From Sphingomonadales bacterium (GTDB taxonomy: Bacteria; Pseudomonadota; Alphaproteobacteria; Sphingomonadales; Sphingomonadaceae), in the NCBI GenBank assembly GCA_004173185.1, contig SEFZ01000014.1:1-64000 (forward strand): a stretch of DNA of 64,000 bases, written 5' to 3'. This document shows positions 1 to 8,003 of this stretch, one piece after another. A model generated the notes under the pieces. It made no database searches. It was not told where the DNA came from and saw nothing but the letters and a program-made list of their open reading frames with translations. The position numbers and the translations under genes were made by a program. How positions within the stretch are numbered: the first letter of the stretch is position 1; the number at the start of each line of letters is the position of its first letter.

Positions 1-531
1 GTCGAGAAGAGTTCGTTGCAACCGGCACTGATCGCATCCGGCATCGTCCTGCTCGTCTTTTCGTTCGTTGGCCGTGGCCTTCGTTCCGCCAATGACATTC
101 CCGACCCCGCTGCTGCGTCGCACGAGATGGAAGATCCCGAGATTGATCTGGCGCTTACCGGACGCAGCGGGCCGATCGTGATCGAGATCGAGTATATGGT
201 GCGCGAGCCGCATGCCCGCGACTTTTACGACGCCATGCTGGAGGTCCGCCGCATTCGCCGCCGCAACGGCGCGAGCGCGTGGTCGCTGGCGCGCGACGTC
301 GCCAATGCCAAGCGCTGGGTCGAACGGTATCACTGCTCCACCTGGCACGACTATCTGCGCCAGCGCACGCGGCTGACCGCGGAGGAACTTGGCGTGTTGC
401 AAGCGATCGTGGATCGCTTTGGCGATCGCGAATTGCGGATCACCCGGCTGCTCGAACGGCCGGTCGGGTCGGTTCGCTGGGCGGCGGAAACGCCCGATCG
501 CGGTGAAGTGCCGACCGGGCTGCTTCCTTAA
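1..531 (+). CDS. MFS transporter, C-terminal part (cut by window edge)
   Basis: The reading frame is open from the first base, so this is the 3' end of a longer gene; about 176 residues are visible. The first 25 residues look like the end of a last membrane helix (LIASGIVLLVFSFVGRG). The rest is a soluble tail with the IEIEYMV...RRRNGASAW...RYHCSTWHDYLRQ pattern found at the C-terminus of MFS exporters of the EntS-like MFS_3 family. That tail is known from the family and its role is unclear. The stop lies 3 bases from the convergent SnoaL-like gene. The transported compound cannot be told from the fragment. Confidence 0.7.
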   Translation, partial: VEKSSLQPALIASGIVLLVFSFVGRGLRSANDIPDPAAASHEMEDPEIDLALTGRSGPIVIEIEYMVREPHARDFYDAMLEVRRIRRRNGASAWSLARDVANAKRWVERYHCSTWHDYLRQRTRLTAEELGVLQAIVDRFGDRELRITRLLERPVGSVRWAAETPDRGEVPTGLLP

Positions 532-534
532 GGC

Positions 535-945
535 TCAGGCCCGACCCAACGTCCAAAGGATTTTTACCCGGCGGTGCGCGATGCGCCAGCCCCCAGCGGC
601 AAGGGTGTAGCGGTCTATATAGGTGCCTTCCTGGATCACCTGTCCCGCGCGCATCACGTAGAAATAGGTCCAGCCCTGCGCGGCATCGTCGTTCTCGAAC
701 TCGATGCGGCTGGTGGAGAGATGGTGGCGGGAACCGCGCAGATCGACGCTGTCAGCGGAGGGCGTTCCGACGCCGGTGAGGAAGGCGGCGATGGCCTCGT
801 GACCGACATAGGTCGCATCGGGAACCTCGAGCGCGCCGTCCGGCATGAACACCGCGATCACGTCTGCGATACGGCCGCGATCGGCTGCGTTGTTATAGAC
901 GCTGTGGAGGTGGCGGATGTCGCTGCGCGCTTCGGTATATTTCAT
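535..945 (-). CDS. SnoaL-like / nuclear transport factor 2 fold protein
   Basis: A 136-residue protein with the cone-shaped NTF2/SnoaL fold signature: an N-terminal helix (DIRHLHSVYNNAADRGR), then VFMPDGALEVP, GHEAIAAFL, RHHLSTSRIEF and a closing DRYTLAAGGWRIAHRRV. Members act as small-molecule isomerases, dehydratases or unassigned binding proteins. I chose the ATG at 945 because it overlaps the stop of the upstream short-chain dehydrogenase by 4 bases (ATGA), which indicates translational coupling. A longer open frame upstream is only the shadow of the dehydrogenase gene. The substrate is unknown; co-transcription with a dehydrogenase suggests a shared catabolic step. Confidence 0.75.
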   Translation of the reverse strand: MKYTEARSDIRHLHSVYNNAADRGRIADVIAVFMPDGALEVPDATYVGHEAIAAFLTGVGTPSADSVDLRGSRHHLSTSRIEFENDDAAQGWTYFYVMRAGQVIQEGTYIDRYTLAAGGWRIAHRRVKILWTLGRA

Positions 946-1733
946 GATGCGAGATTCCAGTTGCCCGTCGTTGAGCGGTGCCAGCCCGCCGCGGCGGTGA
1001 TCCCCCCATCGACCGGGATCGTCACGCCCGTAACCCAGGATGCGGCGGGAGAGGAGAGGAACGCTATCACCGATCCGGCTTCGTGAATCGATGCCATACG
1101 ACCCAGCGGCACGTTGCGGTTGCGCTTGTCGATGCCCACCGGATCGGTCGGCATGTGCGGGCGCAGGCCAGGGGTATCGATCAGATCGGGCGCGATGCAG
1201 TTCACCCGGATGTTCCGGTGCGCGAGTTCGAGTGCCATCGTCTTGGTGAACTCGACCATCGCCGCCTTGCATGCAGCGTAGACGCTGAAGCCGGGTGCGG
1301 CGCGCAGGGCCTCGGTGCTGGCTATGTTGACTATCGCACCCCCATCTTCGAGCAATTTGGCAGCCTCTTGCGTGGCGGCGAGCATCGAGGTGAAGTTTAG
1401 GTCCGTTACGCGCCGCCAATTGCCATCGGTCTGGTCGATGAAGGCGCGGGGACGGACCCCGCCGGCATTGTTCACCAATATGTCGACACGCCCCATTTCG
1501 GCGTAGGCAAAGCGGACCAGCGCGCGGGCTTGATCGGCCTGCATCATGTCGGCTGGGTGAAAGGCAGCGCGGCGCCCCAGCGCGCGGCTGGCGGCGGCGA
1601 CGCGCTCGCCATTTTCCGCATCGATATCCCCGATCACCACATCAGATCCCAGTGCCGCGAGCGCGAGCGCTGCGCCTTCGCCGATGCCGTTGGCACCCGC
1701 AGTGATCACCGCGACCTTGCCCTTCAAGTCCAT
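942..1733 (-). CDS. Short-chain dehydrogenase/reductase (classical SDR)
   Basis: A 263-residue NAD(P)-dependent oxidoreductase. It has the glycine-rich TAGANGIGEG cofactor motif near residue 13, the NNAG motif, the catalytic serine region NIASTEAL and the YxxxK motif written YAACK. The C-terminus ends in the usual VTGVTIPVDGGITAA dimer region. The ATG at 1733 is preceded by AAGGAGAGG, a strong ribosome site. The gene leads a two-gene operon with the downstream SnoaL-like protein and diverges from the phosphotransferase gene at 1927. The shared intergenic region holds an operator-like palindrome array. It probably oxidises a hydroxy-acyl intermediate; the substrate cannot be read from the sequence. 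Confidence 0.85.
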   Translation of the reverse strand: MDLKGKVAVITAGANGIGEGAALALAALGSDVVIGDIDAENGERVAAASRALGRRAAFHPADMMQADQARALVRFAYAEMGRVDILVNNAGGVRPRAFIDQTDGNWRRVTDLNFTSMLAATQEAAKLLEDGGAIVNIASTEALRAAPGFSVYAACKAAMVEFTKTMALELAHRNIRVNCIAPDLIDTPGLRPHMPTDPVGIDKRNRNVPLGRMASIHEAGSVIAFLSSPAASWVTGVTIPVDGGITAAAGWHRSTTGNWNLAS

Positions 1734-1840
1734 GTGCCTCTCCTTTTGCAGCCAAAGAGAAGCTCTGCACGACGGGCGCGCAAGCATTGGGCGCAAGCCA
1801 TCACCCACTTGCTCGATTGGCGCTCGCCGCAGGAGACGGT

Positions 1841-1895
1841 GTCCAGCGGATCACGCTTGTGATGACCCTCTCAGTTCGCTGGACATATGTCCAGC
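1841..1895. promoter_or_regulatory. Operator-like array of GTCCAGC half-sites
   Basis: GTCCAGCG at 1841 is followed by its reverse complement CGCTGGAC and by a further GTCCAGC. The last two form a perfect 18-base palindrome, GCTGGACATATGTCCAGC, at 1878-1895. Between them lies ATCAC-4-GTGAT. The array sits between the divergent genes starting at 1733 and 1927. A closely similar array with the same internal spacing lies at 30410-30460 in front of another dehydrogenase gene, so I read it as the binding site of a dimeric regulator encoded elsewhere. Confidence 0.55.
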
Positions 1896-1926
1896 CAAGC
1901 GACTAGCTGAAGATCGAGAGGATGCC

Positions 1927-2991
1927 ATGACCAAGCTTTTCACACCGGAACAATTCGAAGCGCTCGATGCGTGGCTGACAGGCCATGTGCCAGTGCTGGG
2001 CGAAGGCGCGCTGGAGGCGAGTTTCGTCACCGGCGGGACGACCAATGTTGTGGTGAAGCTGACGCGCGGCGGGCATCGGGTCGTGTTGCGCAAGGCTCCG
2101 GCTATGGCCCCGCCCGCCAGCGCCAAATCGATTCAGCGCGAGGCTACGGTGCTCAAGGGGCTGGGCGGGTCGCGGGTGCCGCATCCGCGCTTCCACGGCT
2201 ATTGCGACGACGCCTCCGTGGCGGGAGGGCCGTTTTATGTCATGGACATGGTGGATGGCTGGGCGGCCGATCTGGATCCCGTCACCAACCAGATGAGCTT
2301 CCGGGAGAATTTCATCGGCGGCGACCTCCATTATCTTGCTTATGCGATGGTCGACGGGATCATCGAGATGGCGAATTTCGATTACGCGGCGGCTGGCCTC
2401 GAAGGCTATGGCAAACCCGACAAGTTTCTGGAGCGGCAGGTCGATCGCTGGGGCAGCCAGCTGGCCAGCTATCCGACGCGCTATCCTGGTTTCGAGAGCC
2501 GCGATCTGCCGGGGCTGAGCTACATCGCCGATTGGCTGCGCGCCAATATACCCGGCACCGGTCGATCCGGGCTGATGCATGGCGATTATGGAATGAGCAA
2601 CGTGATGTTCGCCAACCGGCCGCCAGCGCGGCTGGCGGCGATCATCGATTGGGAAACCTCGACGATCGGCGACCCGATGATGGACCTCGCCAGCTATGTC
2701 GGACAGCTGCGGCGCGGCAAGGGACCACAACCGGCGCGATCCTATCTCGATCCGGCCCTGTTTCCCTGGTTTGAGGACGCACTGGACTATTTCGGCGAGA
2801 AGACCGGTCGGGACGTCTCGTGCATCGATTACTACCAGATTCTCGCCAAATACCGGATGGCGTGCATCATCGAATATAAAGTCGCCGAAGCGGCTGTCGG
2901 ACTGGCTCCGCCCGAAAAGGGCGTGCGGTTCGACGGGCTGGTCCGCGGCCTGCTCACCGAAGCCGAAACCCTCGCGCGCGCCGCTGGCTGA
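1927..2991 (+). CDS. APH-family phosphotransferase (4-hydroxyacyl-CoA kinase candidate)
   Basis: A 354-residue protein of the aminoglycoside/choline kinase fold. The catalytic loop MHGDYGMSN (His218, Asp220, Asn225) and the metal-binding IIDWE (Asp241) are present, and the N-lobe carries GGTTNVVVKL. The start at 1927 has GAGAGG just upstream; an earlier in-frame start would run through the promoter. It is directly followed by an acyl-CoA dehydrogenase of the ACAD10/11 type. Known relatives of this pairing are LvaA with LvaC in levulinate catabolism of Pseudomonas putida and the fused animal ACAD10/ACAD11, where the kinase phosphorylates a 4-hydroxyacyl-CoA. The antibiotic-resistance label often given to this fold is therefore unlikely here. 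The exact substrate is inference. Confidence 0.8.
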   Translation: MTKLFTPEQFEALDAWLTGHVPVLGEGALEASFVTGGTTNVVVKLTRGGHRVVLRKAPAMAPPASAKSIQREATVLKGLGGSRVPHPRFHGYCDDASVAGGPFYVMDMVDGWAADLDPVTNQMSFRENFIGGDLHYLAYAMVDGIIEMANFDYAAAGLEGYGKPDKFLERQVDRWGSQLASYPTRYPGFESRDLPGLSYIADWLRANIPGTGRSGLMHGDYGMSNVMFANRPPARLAAIIDWETSTIGDPMMDLASYVGQLRRGKGPQPARSYLDPALFPWFEDALDYFGEKTGRDVSCIDYYQILAKYRMACIIEYKVAEAAVGLAPPEKGVRFDGLVRGLLTEAETLARAAG

Positions 2992-3017
2992 CGCGCCCCC
3001 TTTTCAGGAGAATTTAA

Positions 3018-4397
3018 ATGGATTTCACCGTCGACGCAGAGTTTCAGAAGAAGCTCGATTGGATGAAGGACTTTGTCGAGAACAAGGTTCGTCCTCTCGA
3101 ATTCATCTACGATTATGACAAGGACGCGGCCTACGACATCGAGAATCTGGCGCTGCGCAAGGTGATCAAGCGCCTCCAGCAGGAGGTGAAGGATAATGGC
3201 ATGTGGGCCGCGCATCTGCCCGAGCATCTGGGTGGCAACGGCTTCGGCGCAATCAAGCTGACTTACATGAACGAGATGTTTGGCACCTCCGCCTTTGGGC
3301 CAGTGGTGTTCGGATGCCAGGGGCCGGATACCGGCAATATGGAGATCCTCGCCATGTTCGGTACCGAGGAGCAGAAGGCGAAATATCTTCGCCCGGTGCT
3401 CGATGGCGACATGTTCTCGACCTTTGCAATGACCGAGCCGCAGGGCGGCTCCGACCCGACCAATTTGCGCTGCGTCGCGGTTCGCGATGGCGACGACTGG
3501 GTGATCACTGGCGACAAATGGTTCGCATCGAACGCCAACCATGCCGAATTCATGATCGTGATGACCGCCACCGATCCCGATGCCCCGCCGCACGGCCGGG
3601 CGACGATGTTCATCGTGCCGACCAAGTCCGAAGGGTTTGAGATCGTTCGCAACATCGGCTTCTGGAGTGACACGCCCAATGCCGGCGGCCATCCTTGGAT
3701 CCGCTTCAACGGCGTGCGCGTGCCTGATACGGCGCGGCTCGGGCCGGTAGGGCAGGGCTTCAAGGTGGCGCAATCGCGCCTTGGCGGTGGGCGGCTTCAT
3801 CATGCCCAGCGCACGATCGGATTGGTCAAGCATCTGATCGACATGATGGCCGAACGTGCGATCAGCCGCACCACGGGCGGTCAGCCGATCGCCACCAAGC
3901 AGGCGGTCCAGGCGATGATCGCCGAAAGCTATATCGAGTATGTCCAGTTCCGCTTGCTGGTTCTCTACACTGCCTGGATGTTTGACCAGCAGAAGGAGCA
4001 TGGCGCCGAGGGCCGCAAGATGATCAGCGCGATCAAGGCGGCCATGGCGAAGATCGCGCAGGACGTAACGGTGCGCGCAGTCCATCTCCATGGCTCGCAC
4101 GGCCTTTCGAACATCATGAACTTCGGCAAATATCTGGCGGTGGCGCTGCACGAGGGCGCGGCCGACGGCGTGACCGAACTGCATCTGGCCAACGTCTCGA
4201 AGCTATTGCTGCGCGAGTATAAGCCGCGCGAAGGCAGCAACCTGCCCAGCGAGACGATCTTCCTCAAAAAGGCGTGGGCCGAACAGCAGCTCAAGCCGAT
4301 CCTCGACGAACTGGGCCTTACCTTCGAGGATGGCCGCGCGGAGACCGAGAAGAACATGCCGGTCGAGAAGTATAACCTGAAGCCCGTCTCGATCTGA
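3018..4397 (+). CDS. Acyl-CoA dehydrogenase, ACAD10/11-like
   Basis: A 459-residue flavoprotein, longer than the usual 380, as in the ACAD10/11 group. It has the FAMTEPQGGSDPTN substrate/flavin segment, WVITGDKWFAS, the GGGRLHHAQR segment typical of this group, and ADGVTELHL near the C-terminus, where classical members have the catalytic glutamate in an EGT motif. Here the aligned position is aspartate, as I recall for ACAD10/11. It lies 26 bases behind the kinase gene, which fits a two-step loss of a 4-hydroxy group: phosphorylation, then phosphate elimination and isomerisation. An ordinary dehydrogenation of a branched or cyclic acyl-CoA is the alternative. Confidence 0.85.
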   Translation: MDFTVDAEFQKKLDWMKDFVENKVRPLEFIYDYDKDAAYDIENLALRKVIKRLQQEVKDNGMWAAHLPEHLGGNGFGAIKLTYMNEMFGTSAFGPVVFGCQGPDTGNMEILAMFGTEEQKAKYLRPVLDGDMFSTFAMTEPQGGSDPTNLRCVAVRDGDDWVITGDKWFASNANHAEFMIVMTATDPDAPPHGRATMFIVPTKSEGFEIVRNIGFWSDTPNAGGHPWIRFNGVRVPDTARLGPVGQGFKVAQSRLGGGRLHHAQRTIGLVKHLIDMMAERAISRTTGGQPIATKQAVQAMIAESYIEYVQFRLLVLYTAWMFDQQKEHGAEGRKMISAIKAAMAKIAQDVTVRAVHLHGSHGLSNIMNFGKYLAVALHEGAADGVTELHLANVSKLLLREYKPREGSNLPSETIFLKKAWAEQQLKPILDELGLTFEDGRAETEKNMPVEKYNLKPVSI

Positions 4398-4413
4398 TGG
4401 ATCTTGCGATCCA

Positions 4414-4459
4414 GTCGCCGGTCATGATCGCGGACAAGTCTGCGATCGTTACCGGCGAC
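4414..4459. terminator. Long hairpin between convergent genes
   Basis: GTCGCCGGT at 4414-4422 pairs perfectly with ACCGGCGAC at 4451-4459, and the interior (ATGATCGC with GCGATCGT) pairs partly, giving a long stem. It sits between the stops of the convergent genes ending at 4397 and 4474. There is no T-run on either side, so it may end transcripts weakly or protect RNA ends. Confidence 0.4.
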
Positions 4460-4473
4460 GGACAGCGTTCGCT

Positions 4474-5244
4474 CTAGGCGTCGCGGGCCTTTTCCGCGAT
4501 GGCTTCGCGGTCGAACGCTTCCTTCCGGAACGACTGGTTCGCGTCGCGCGAAATATGGTGTTCGTGGTCGACCGCGTCGGCATAGGTCATGCCGTAATTC
4601 TCATCGATCAGCGTATTGAGGCGGCGGACGATGCGGGGGTCGTTGGCGGCGATCGCGTCGGCCAATCCAAGCGCGGTGGGCATCAAGTCTTCGGGTTCGA
4701 CGACGCGATTTACCAGCCCCCATCGTTCGGCAGTGTCGGCGTCGATCGGATTGCCGCCGAGCGACATTTCCTTGGCGCGGCCGATGCCGATCAGGCGCGA
4801 GAGCAGGGCGGTCATACGGCCGCCGGGGATCACACCGACACGGGCATGGGTATCGGCGAACTTCGCGCCGCGCGCGGCGATCCGGATGTCGCAGCACATC
4901 GCCAATTCGAGCCCGCCGGTGATCGCGAACCCGTTGACCGCGGCGATTACAGGGCGGTCGAATGCGGCCATGCCGAAGCGGCGATGACCGGCACCGTGCG
5001 CTTCGTCCGCCGATTGCAGGCTGGATTGGCCGCTGGACAGTTCCTTGAGGTCCATGCCCGCGCAAAAGGCACGGCCATTGCCGGTCAGGATCGCGACGCG
5101 CGTTTCGCCGGGCATGTTCGCGAAAGCATCGGTCAGGCCTTTCGACAGCGCGCGCGACATGGCGTTGAGCGCGTCCGGGCGATTGAGAGTGACGATGCTG
5201 ACCGGACCGCGATGTTCGACCAATACAGGGTTTTCGTCGCTCAT
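4474..5244 (-). CDS. Enoyl-CoA hydratase/isomerase family protein
   Basis: A 256-residue crotonase-fold protein. The first oxyanion-hole segment is AFCAGMDLKEL and the second is AVNGFAITGGLELAMCCD. After it comes FADTHARVGVIPGGRMTALLSRLIG, in which a glutamate of true hydratases is not evident at the first position; the second, usually E in GLxPGxGG, is replaced by PGGRM. It may therefore be an isomerase or hydrolase type crotonase. The ATG at 5244 overlaps the stop of the upstream phosphatase-like gene by 4 bases. It is the last gene of a three-gene minus-strand operon starting at 6739. Confidence 0.8.
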   Translation of the reverse strand: MSDENPVLVEHRGPVSIVTLNRPDALNAMSRALSKGLTDAFANMPGETRVAILTGNGRAFCAGMDLKELSSGQSSLQSADEAHGAGHRRFGMAAFDRPVIAAVNGFAITGGLELAMCCDIRIAARGAKFADTHARVGVIPGGRMTALLSRLIGIGRAKEMSLGGNPIDADTAERWGLVNRVVEPEDLMPTALGLADAIAANDPRIVRRLNTLIDENYGMTYADAVDHEHHISRDANQSFRKEAFDREAIAEKARDA

Positions 5245-5987
5245 GCCGGCTCCAGGAGATTTTCGCGGATCGCCGCGACGGTTTCGGGGGACAGGCCGAG
5301 CCAGGACCAATAGGCATCGGTATTTCCATGGCGTGCGTCGATCGCGGCGAACATGGCGTCGAGATAATCGGGGGTGACCAGCAGCATCGGGTCCCAGATC
5401 GATGGATCCACATCGTCGCGACCGATATGGCTCAGGAAGCGCGCCCGGGCGGCTTCGATGCTGTCGTTGCTAAGCAGATAATCTGCGAGGATGTCTTCGC
5501 GCGACACGCCGAGCAGATCATGAAGCAAGGCGGCAAACGCGCCGGTGCGGTCCTTGCCCCCCGCGCAGTGGAACAACAGCGGAAATTCGCCCTCGGCCAG
5601 TGCCATGAACATCGAGCGAAAGGCTTCCGCCTGATCGAACGGCAGGCCGCCGTAGAGCGCCAGCATGCTACCGCGCAGGCGTTCGCTGCTGACATCGGTG
5701 CGCGCGACGATCGAGGGAAGGTCTGCGCCGCTATAGCTATAATCGCGGTGGAGGCGGCGCACTGTGCCCCATGCTCGTGACGGGCGATTGCTCCGCTCGC
5801 CCGACGTCCGCAGATCGTAAATTAGCTTGAGGCCCAGCGCTTCGAGATCGAGAATATCGGCGTCGGTGATTTTGGTCAGTTCGCCAGAGCGATAGATGCG
5901 GCCCCATCGAACCGCGCGACGGAAGCGGGTGGCATAACCGCCTGCATCGCGGAAGTTGGTCGCGCGCTGAAGCTGGATCTGGCGCAT
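5241..5987 (-). CDS. Tyrosine-phosphatase-like protein (Y_phosphatase3 family)
   Basis: A 248-residue protein with the cysteine phosphatase loop HCAGGKDRTG (Cys141, Arg147) preceded by an early TNFRDAGGY segment and YDLRTSGER, the layout of the bacterial tyrosine/serine phosphatase 3 family. It starts at 5987 with a TGATG junction to the upstream dehydrogenase and ends in a 4-base overlap with the hydratase, so it is translationally coupled to metabolic genes on both sides. Relatives act on phosphotyrosine, phosphoinositides or sugar phosphates. Its place in a CoA-catabolic operon is odd and may point to a small phosphorylated metabolite as substrate, which is inference. Confidence 0.8.
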   Translation of the reverse strand: MRQIQLQRATNFRDAGGYATRFRRAVRWGRIYRSGELTKITDADILDLEALGLKLIYDLRTSGERSNRPSRAWGTVRRLHRDYSYSGADLPSIVARTDVSSERLRGSMLALYGGLPFDQAEAFRSMFMALAEGEFPLLFHCAGGKDRTGAFAALLHDLLGVSREDILADYLLSNDSIEAARARFLSHIGRDDVDPSIWDPMLLVTPDYLDAMFAAIDARHGNTDAYWSWLGLSPETVAAIRENLLEPA

Positions 5988-6739
5988 CAATTGATCGCGG
6001 GGCTGAAGCCGCCGTCCATCCGGATATTCGCGCCGGTGACGTGATCGGCCAGGGGGCTCGCCAGCCACGCTGCCATTGCTGCGACGCCCTTGAGCGGAGC
6101 GAGGCCCGCGACCGGCTGGCGACCATGGCGGTCGATCAACCCGGCGGCGTCTTCGAGCGCATAAGCCGGGGTGTGGATCAGACCGGGCGAAAGCGTGTTC
6201 ACGGTGATCCCGGTCCCCGAAAACGCCTTGGCGAGACCTAGGCTCATATTGGCGATCGCCGCCTTGGCCGAGGCATAGGATTGCGGAACGGCTGCGGGGG
6301 TGAGTGCATCGGCGCTCGCGATCTGGATGATGCGGCCCCAGCCGGATTCCTTGAGCATCGGCGCGACGCGGTGGATCATGCGGACGCCGGGTAACGTCAG
6401 TGCGCGATAGGCCGCTGCCCAGTCGCCGTCCGGAAGGCCGCGTCCGATGGTGGGACTGTAGCCGAGCGCGTTGACGAGAATATCTATCCCGCCGAGCGCA
6501 TCCGCCGCGGCGTGGACGCATGCATCTGCCGCTGCGTCGTCGGTCAGGTCGCCGAGTGCCAGCACGGCAATCCCCCCGGCATCGCGGATCGACTGGGCCA
6601 CCGCTTTCGCGCGCGCGAGGTCCCGACCGCCGATTGCGACGACGACCCCTTCCGCCGCCAGGGTTCGTGCGATTTCGGCCCCAAGGCCGGAAGTCGCGCC
6701 GGTCACCAGCGCTCTTTTACCCGTCAGTGCCAGGTCCAT
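5987..6739 (-). CDS. Short-chain dehydrogenase/reductase (classical SDR)
   Basis: A 250-residue SDR. It shows TGATSGLGAEIA for cofactor binding, NALG in place of NNAG, the IASADA serine region and YASAK as the YxxxK motif. The C-terminus has VTGANIRMDGGFSPAIN. I chose the ATG at 6739 because GGAGAGGAG lies upstream and the protein begins MDLALTGKRALVTG as the family does; the longer open frame enters the divergent promoter. It heads the operon with the phosphatase and crotonase genes and is divergent from the epoxide hydrolase. Substrate unknown. Confidence 0.85.
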   Translation of the reverse strand: MDLALTGKRALVTGATSGLGAEIARTLAAEGVVVAIGGRDLARAKAVAQSIRDAGGIAVLALGDLTDDAAADACVHAAADALGGIDILVNALGYSPTIGRGLPDGDWAAAYRALTLPGVRMIHRVAPMLKESGWGRIIQIASADALTPAAVPQSYASAKAAIANMSLGLAKAFSGTGITVNTLSPGLIHTPAYALEDAAGLIDRHGRQPVAGLAPLKGVAAMAAWLASPLADHVTGANIRMDGGFSPAIN

Positions 6740-6878
6740 CGCCTTTGCTCCTCTCCAGCCTTCAGTGCCGGTTGGCAGCGCGGATCGCCAGCGGCTTTGG
6801 GCAAAGCATCGCATGGGTGCTGGGTGTGGGATTGCCTCGGCGCGGGCGAGCGGGAATGGTTGTTGGGCAAGGGAGAGC

Positions 6879-8003
6879 ATGATGGTGCAAACATTTAGGG
6901 TTGCGTGGACCGAAGGCGAGATTGACGCGCTCAAGCGCCGTCTTGCCGATTGCCCGTTGCCCCCGGCGCCCGATGGGGCGGGCTGGGCGCTTGGATGCGA
7001 TCGTGATTTCCTGGAGCGGTTTCGCGCGCATTGGCTGAACGACTATGACTGGCACGCCGCGATGGCCGACCTAAACCGCTATCCACAATTCATCGCCGAA
7101 ATCGACGGACAGGCGATCCATTTTGTCCATCTCGAGAGCAAGACAGCCAATCCGCGCCCGCTGATCCTGACGCATGGCTGGCCGGGGTCATATTACGAGT
7201 TTTGGGGCGTGATCGAGCGGCTGAGCGACGCGGGCTTCGATCTCGTGATCCCCAGCCTGCCAGGCTATGGTTTCAGCGGAAAGCCGAGCCAGCCGATCGG
7301 GCCGACCGGGACAGCGGTGCTCTGGCACAAGCTGATGGTCAATGTGCTGGGCTATCCCGAATATCTCGCCCAAGGGGGAGATTGGGGCAGTCTCGTCACC
7401 GGGCAGATCGGCCTGAATCATGCCGGGCGGGGGGTGCGTGGCATCCACCTCAACATGGCCGGACTGCGCAGCGCCGAGCCCCCGCAGAACGATGCCGAGA
7501 TGGCATGGACGCAGATCGGCGCGGGCAAGCAGCAGATGCTTGGCGGCTATGCTTCGGTGCAGATGATGAAGCCGCTGTCGATCGGCTGGCTGGCGGCGGG
7601 CAATCCACTGGGCCAGGCTGCGTGGATCCTCGAGCGCTTCCACGACTGGGCAGACCTGCGCGAGGGCGACATCGAGAGCGTGTTCGGGATGGATCATCTG
7701 ATCACCAACGCGATGCTCTATGTGATGACCGATAGCTTCGCTTCGTCGGCATGGTTCTATCACGGACTGATCCGTGAAGGCCGGATTACGCTCAAGCCGG
7801 GTGAGCGGTGCGAGACCCCCACCGGGTTTGCGGCGTTTCCCGACCAGCTTCAACCACCCCCGCCACGCAGCCGGATCGATCTGTGCTTCAACCTGATGCA
7901 CTGGAGCGAGCCAGCAAAGGGCGGGCATTTCGCGGCGATGGAGCAGCCTGCTGCATTCGCTGAAGACATTATCCAATGGGCAGAGAAAGTATGGCCAGCA
8001 TGA
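6879..8003 (+). CDS. Epoxide hydrolase (microsomal EH type, EHN domain)
   Basis: A 374-residue alpha/beta hydrolase with the N-terminal epoxide-hydrolase lid domain (residues about 1-105), the oxyanion segment THGWPGSYYEFW with HGWPG at residue 99, the nucleophile segment GGDWGS with Asp168, and a late GGHFAAMEQP that supplies His350. An aspartate rather than serine nucleophile separates it from esterases. The ATG at 6879 or the next codon ATG at 6882 follows AGGGAGAG. It opens a plus-strand pair with the thioesterase and would convert an epoxide, for example of a terpenoid or alkene, to a diol. The natural substrate is not known. Confidence 0.85.
   Translation: MMVQTFRVAWTEGEIDALKRRLADCPLPPAPDGAGWALGCDRDFLERFRAHWLNDYDWHAAMADLNRYPQFIAEIDGQAIHFVHLESKTANPRPLILTHGWPGSYYEFWGVIERLSDAGFDLVIPSLPGYGFSGKPSQPIGPTGTAVLWHKLMVNVLGYPEYLAQGGDWGSLVTGQIGLNHAGRGVRGIHLNMAGLRSAEPPQNDAEMAWTQIGAGKQQMLGGYASVQMMKPLSIGWLAAGNPLGQAAWILERFHDWADLREGDIESVFGMDHLITNAMLYVMTDSFASSAWFYHGLIREGRITLKPGERCETPTGFAAFPDQLQPPPPRSRIDLCFNLMHWSEPAKGGHFAAMEQPAAFAEDIIQWAEKVWPA

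Noticed and set aside
535..1419. One 294-residue protein covering both SDR and SnoaL-like regions
   Set aside because: The first half is the shadow of the SDR gene in another frame; the real gene starts at 945.
1927..2991. Aminoglycoside resistance gene
   Set aside because: The fold is shared, but the neighbouring ACAD10/11-type dehydrogenase and overall pattern point to a metabolic kinase.
2832..4184. 450-residue open frame antisense to the acyl-CoA dehydrogenase at 3018
   Set aside because: Long antisense frames are common in GC-rich genes; the protein is rich in His, Arg and Ala without motifs. The same applies to 17049-18698 and 53917-55299.
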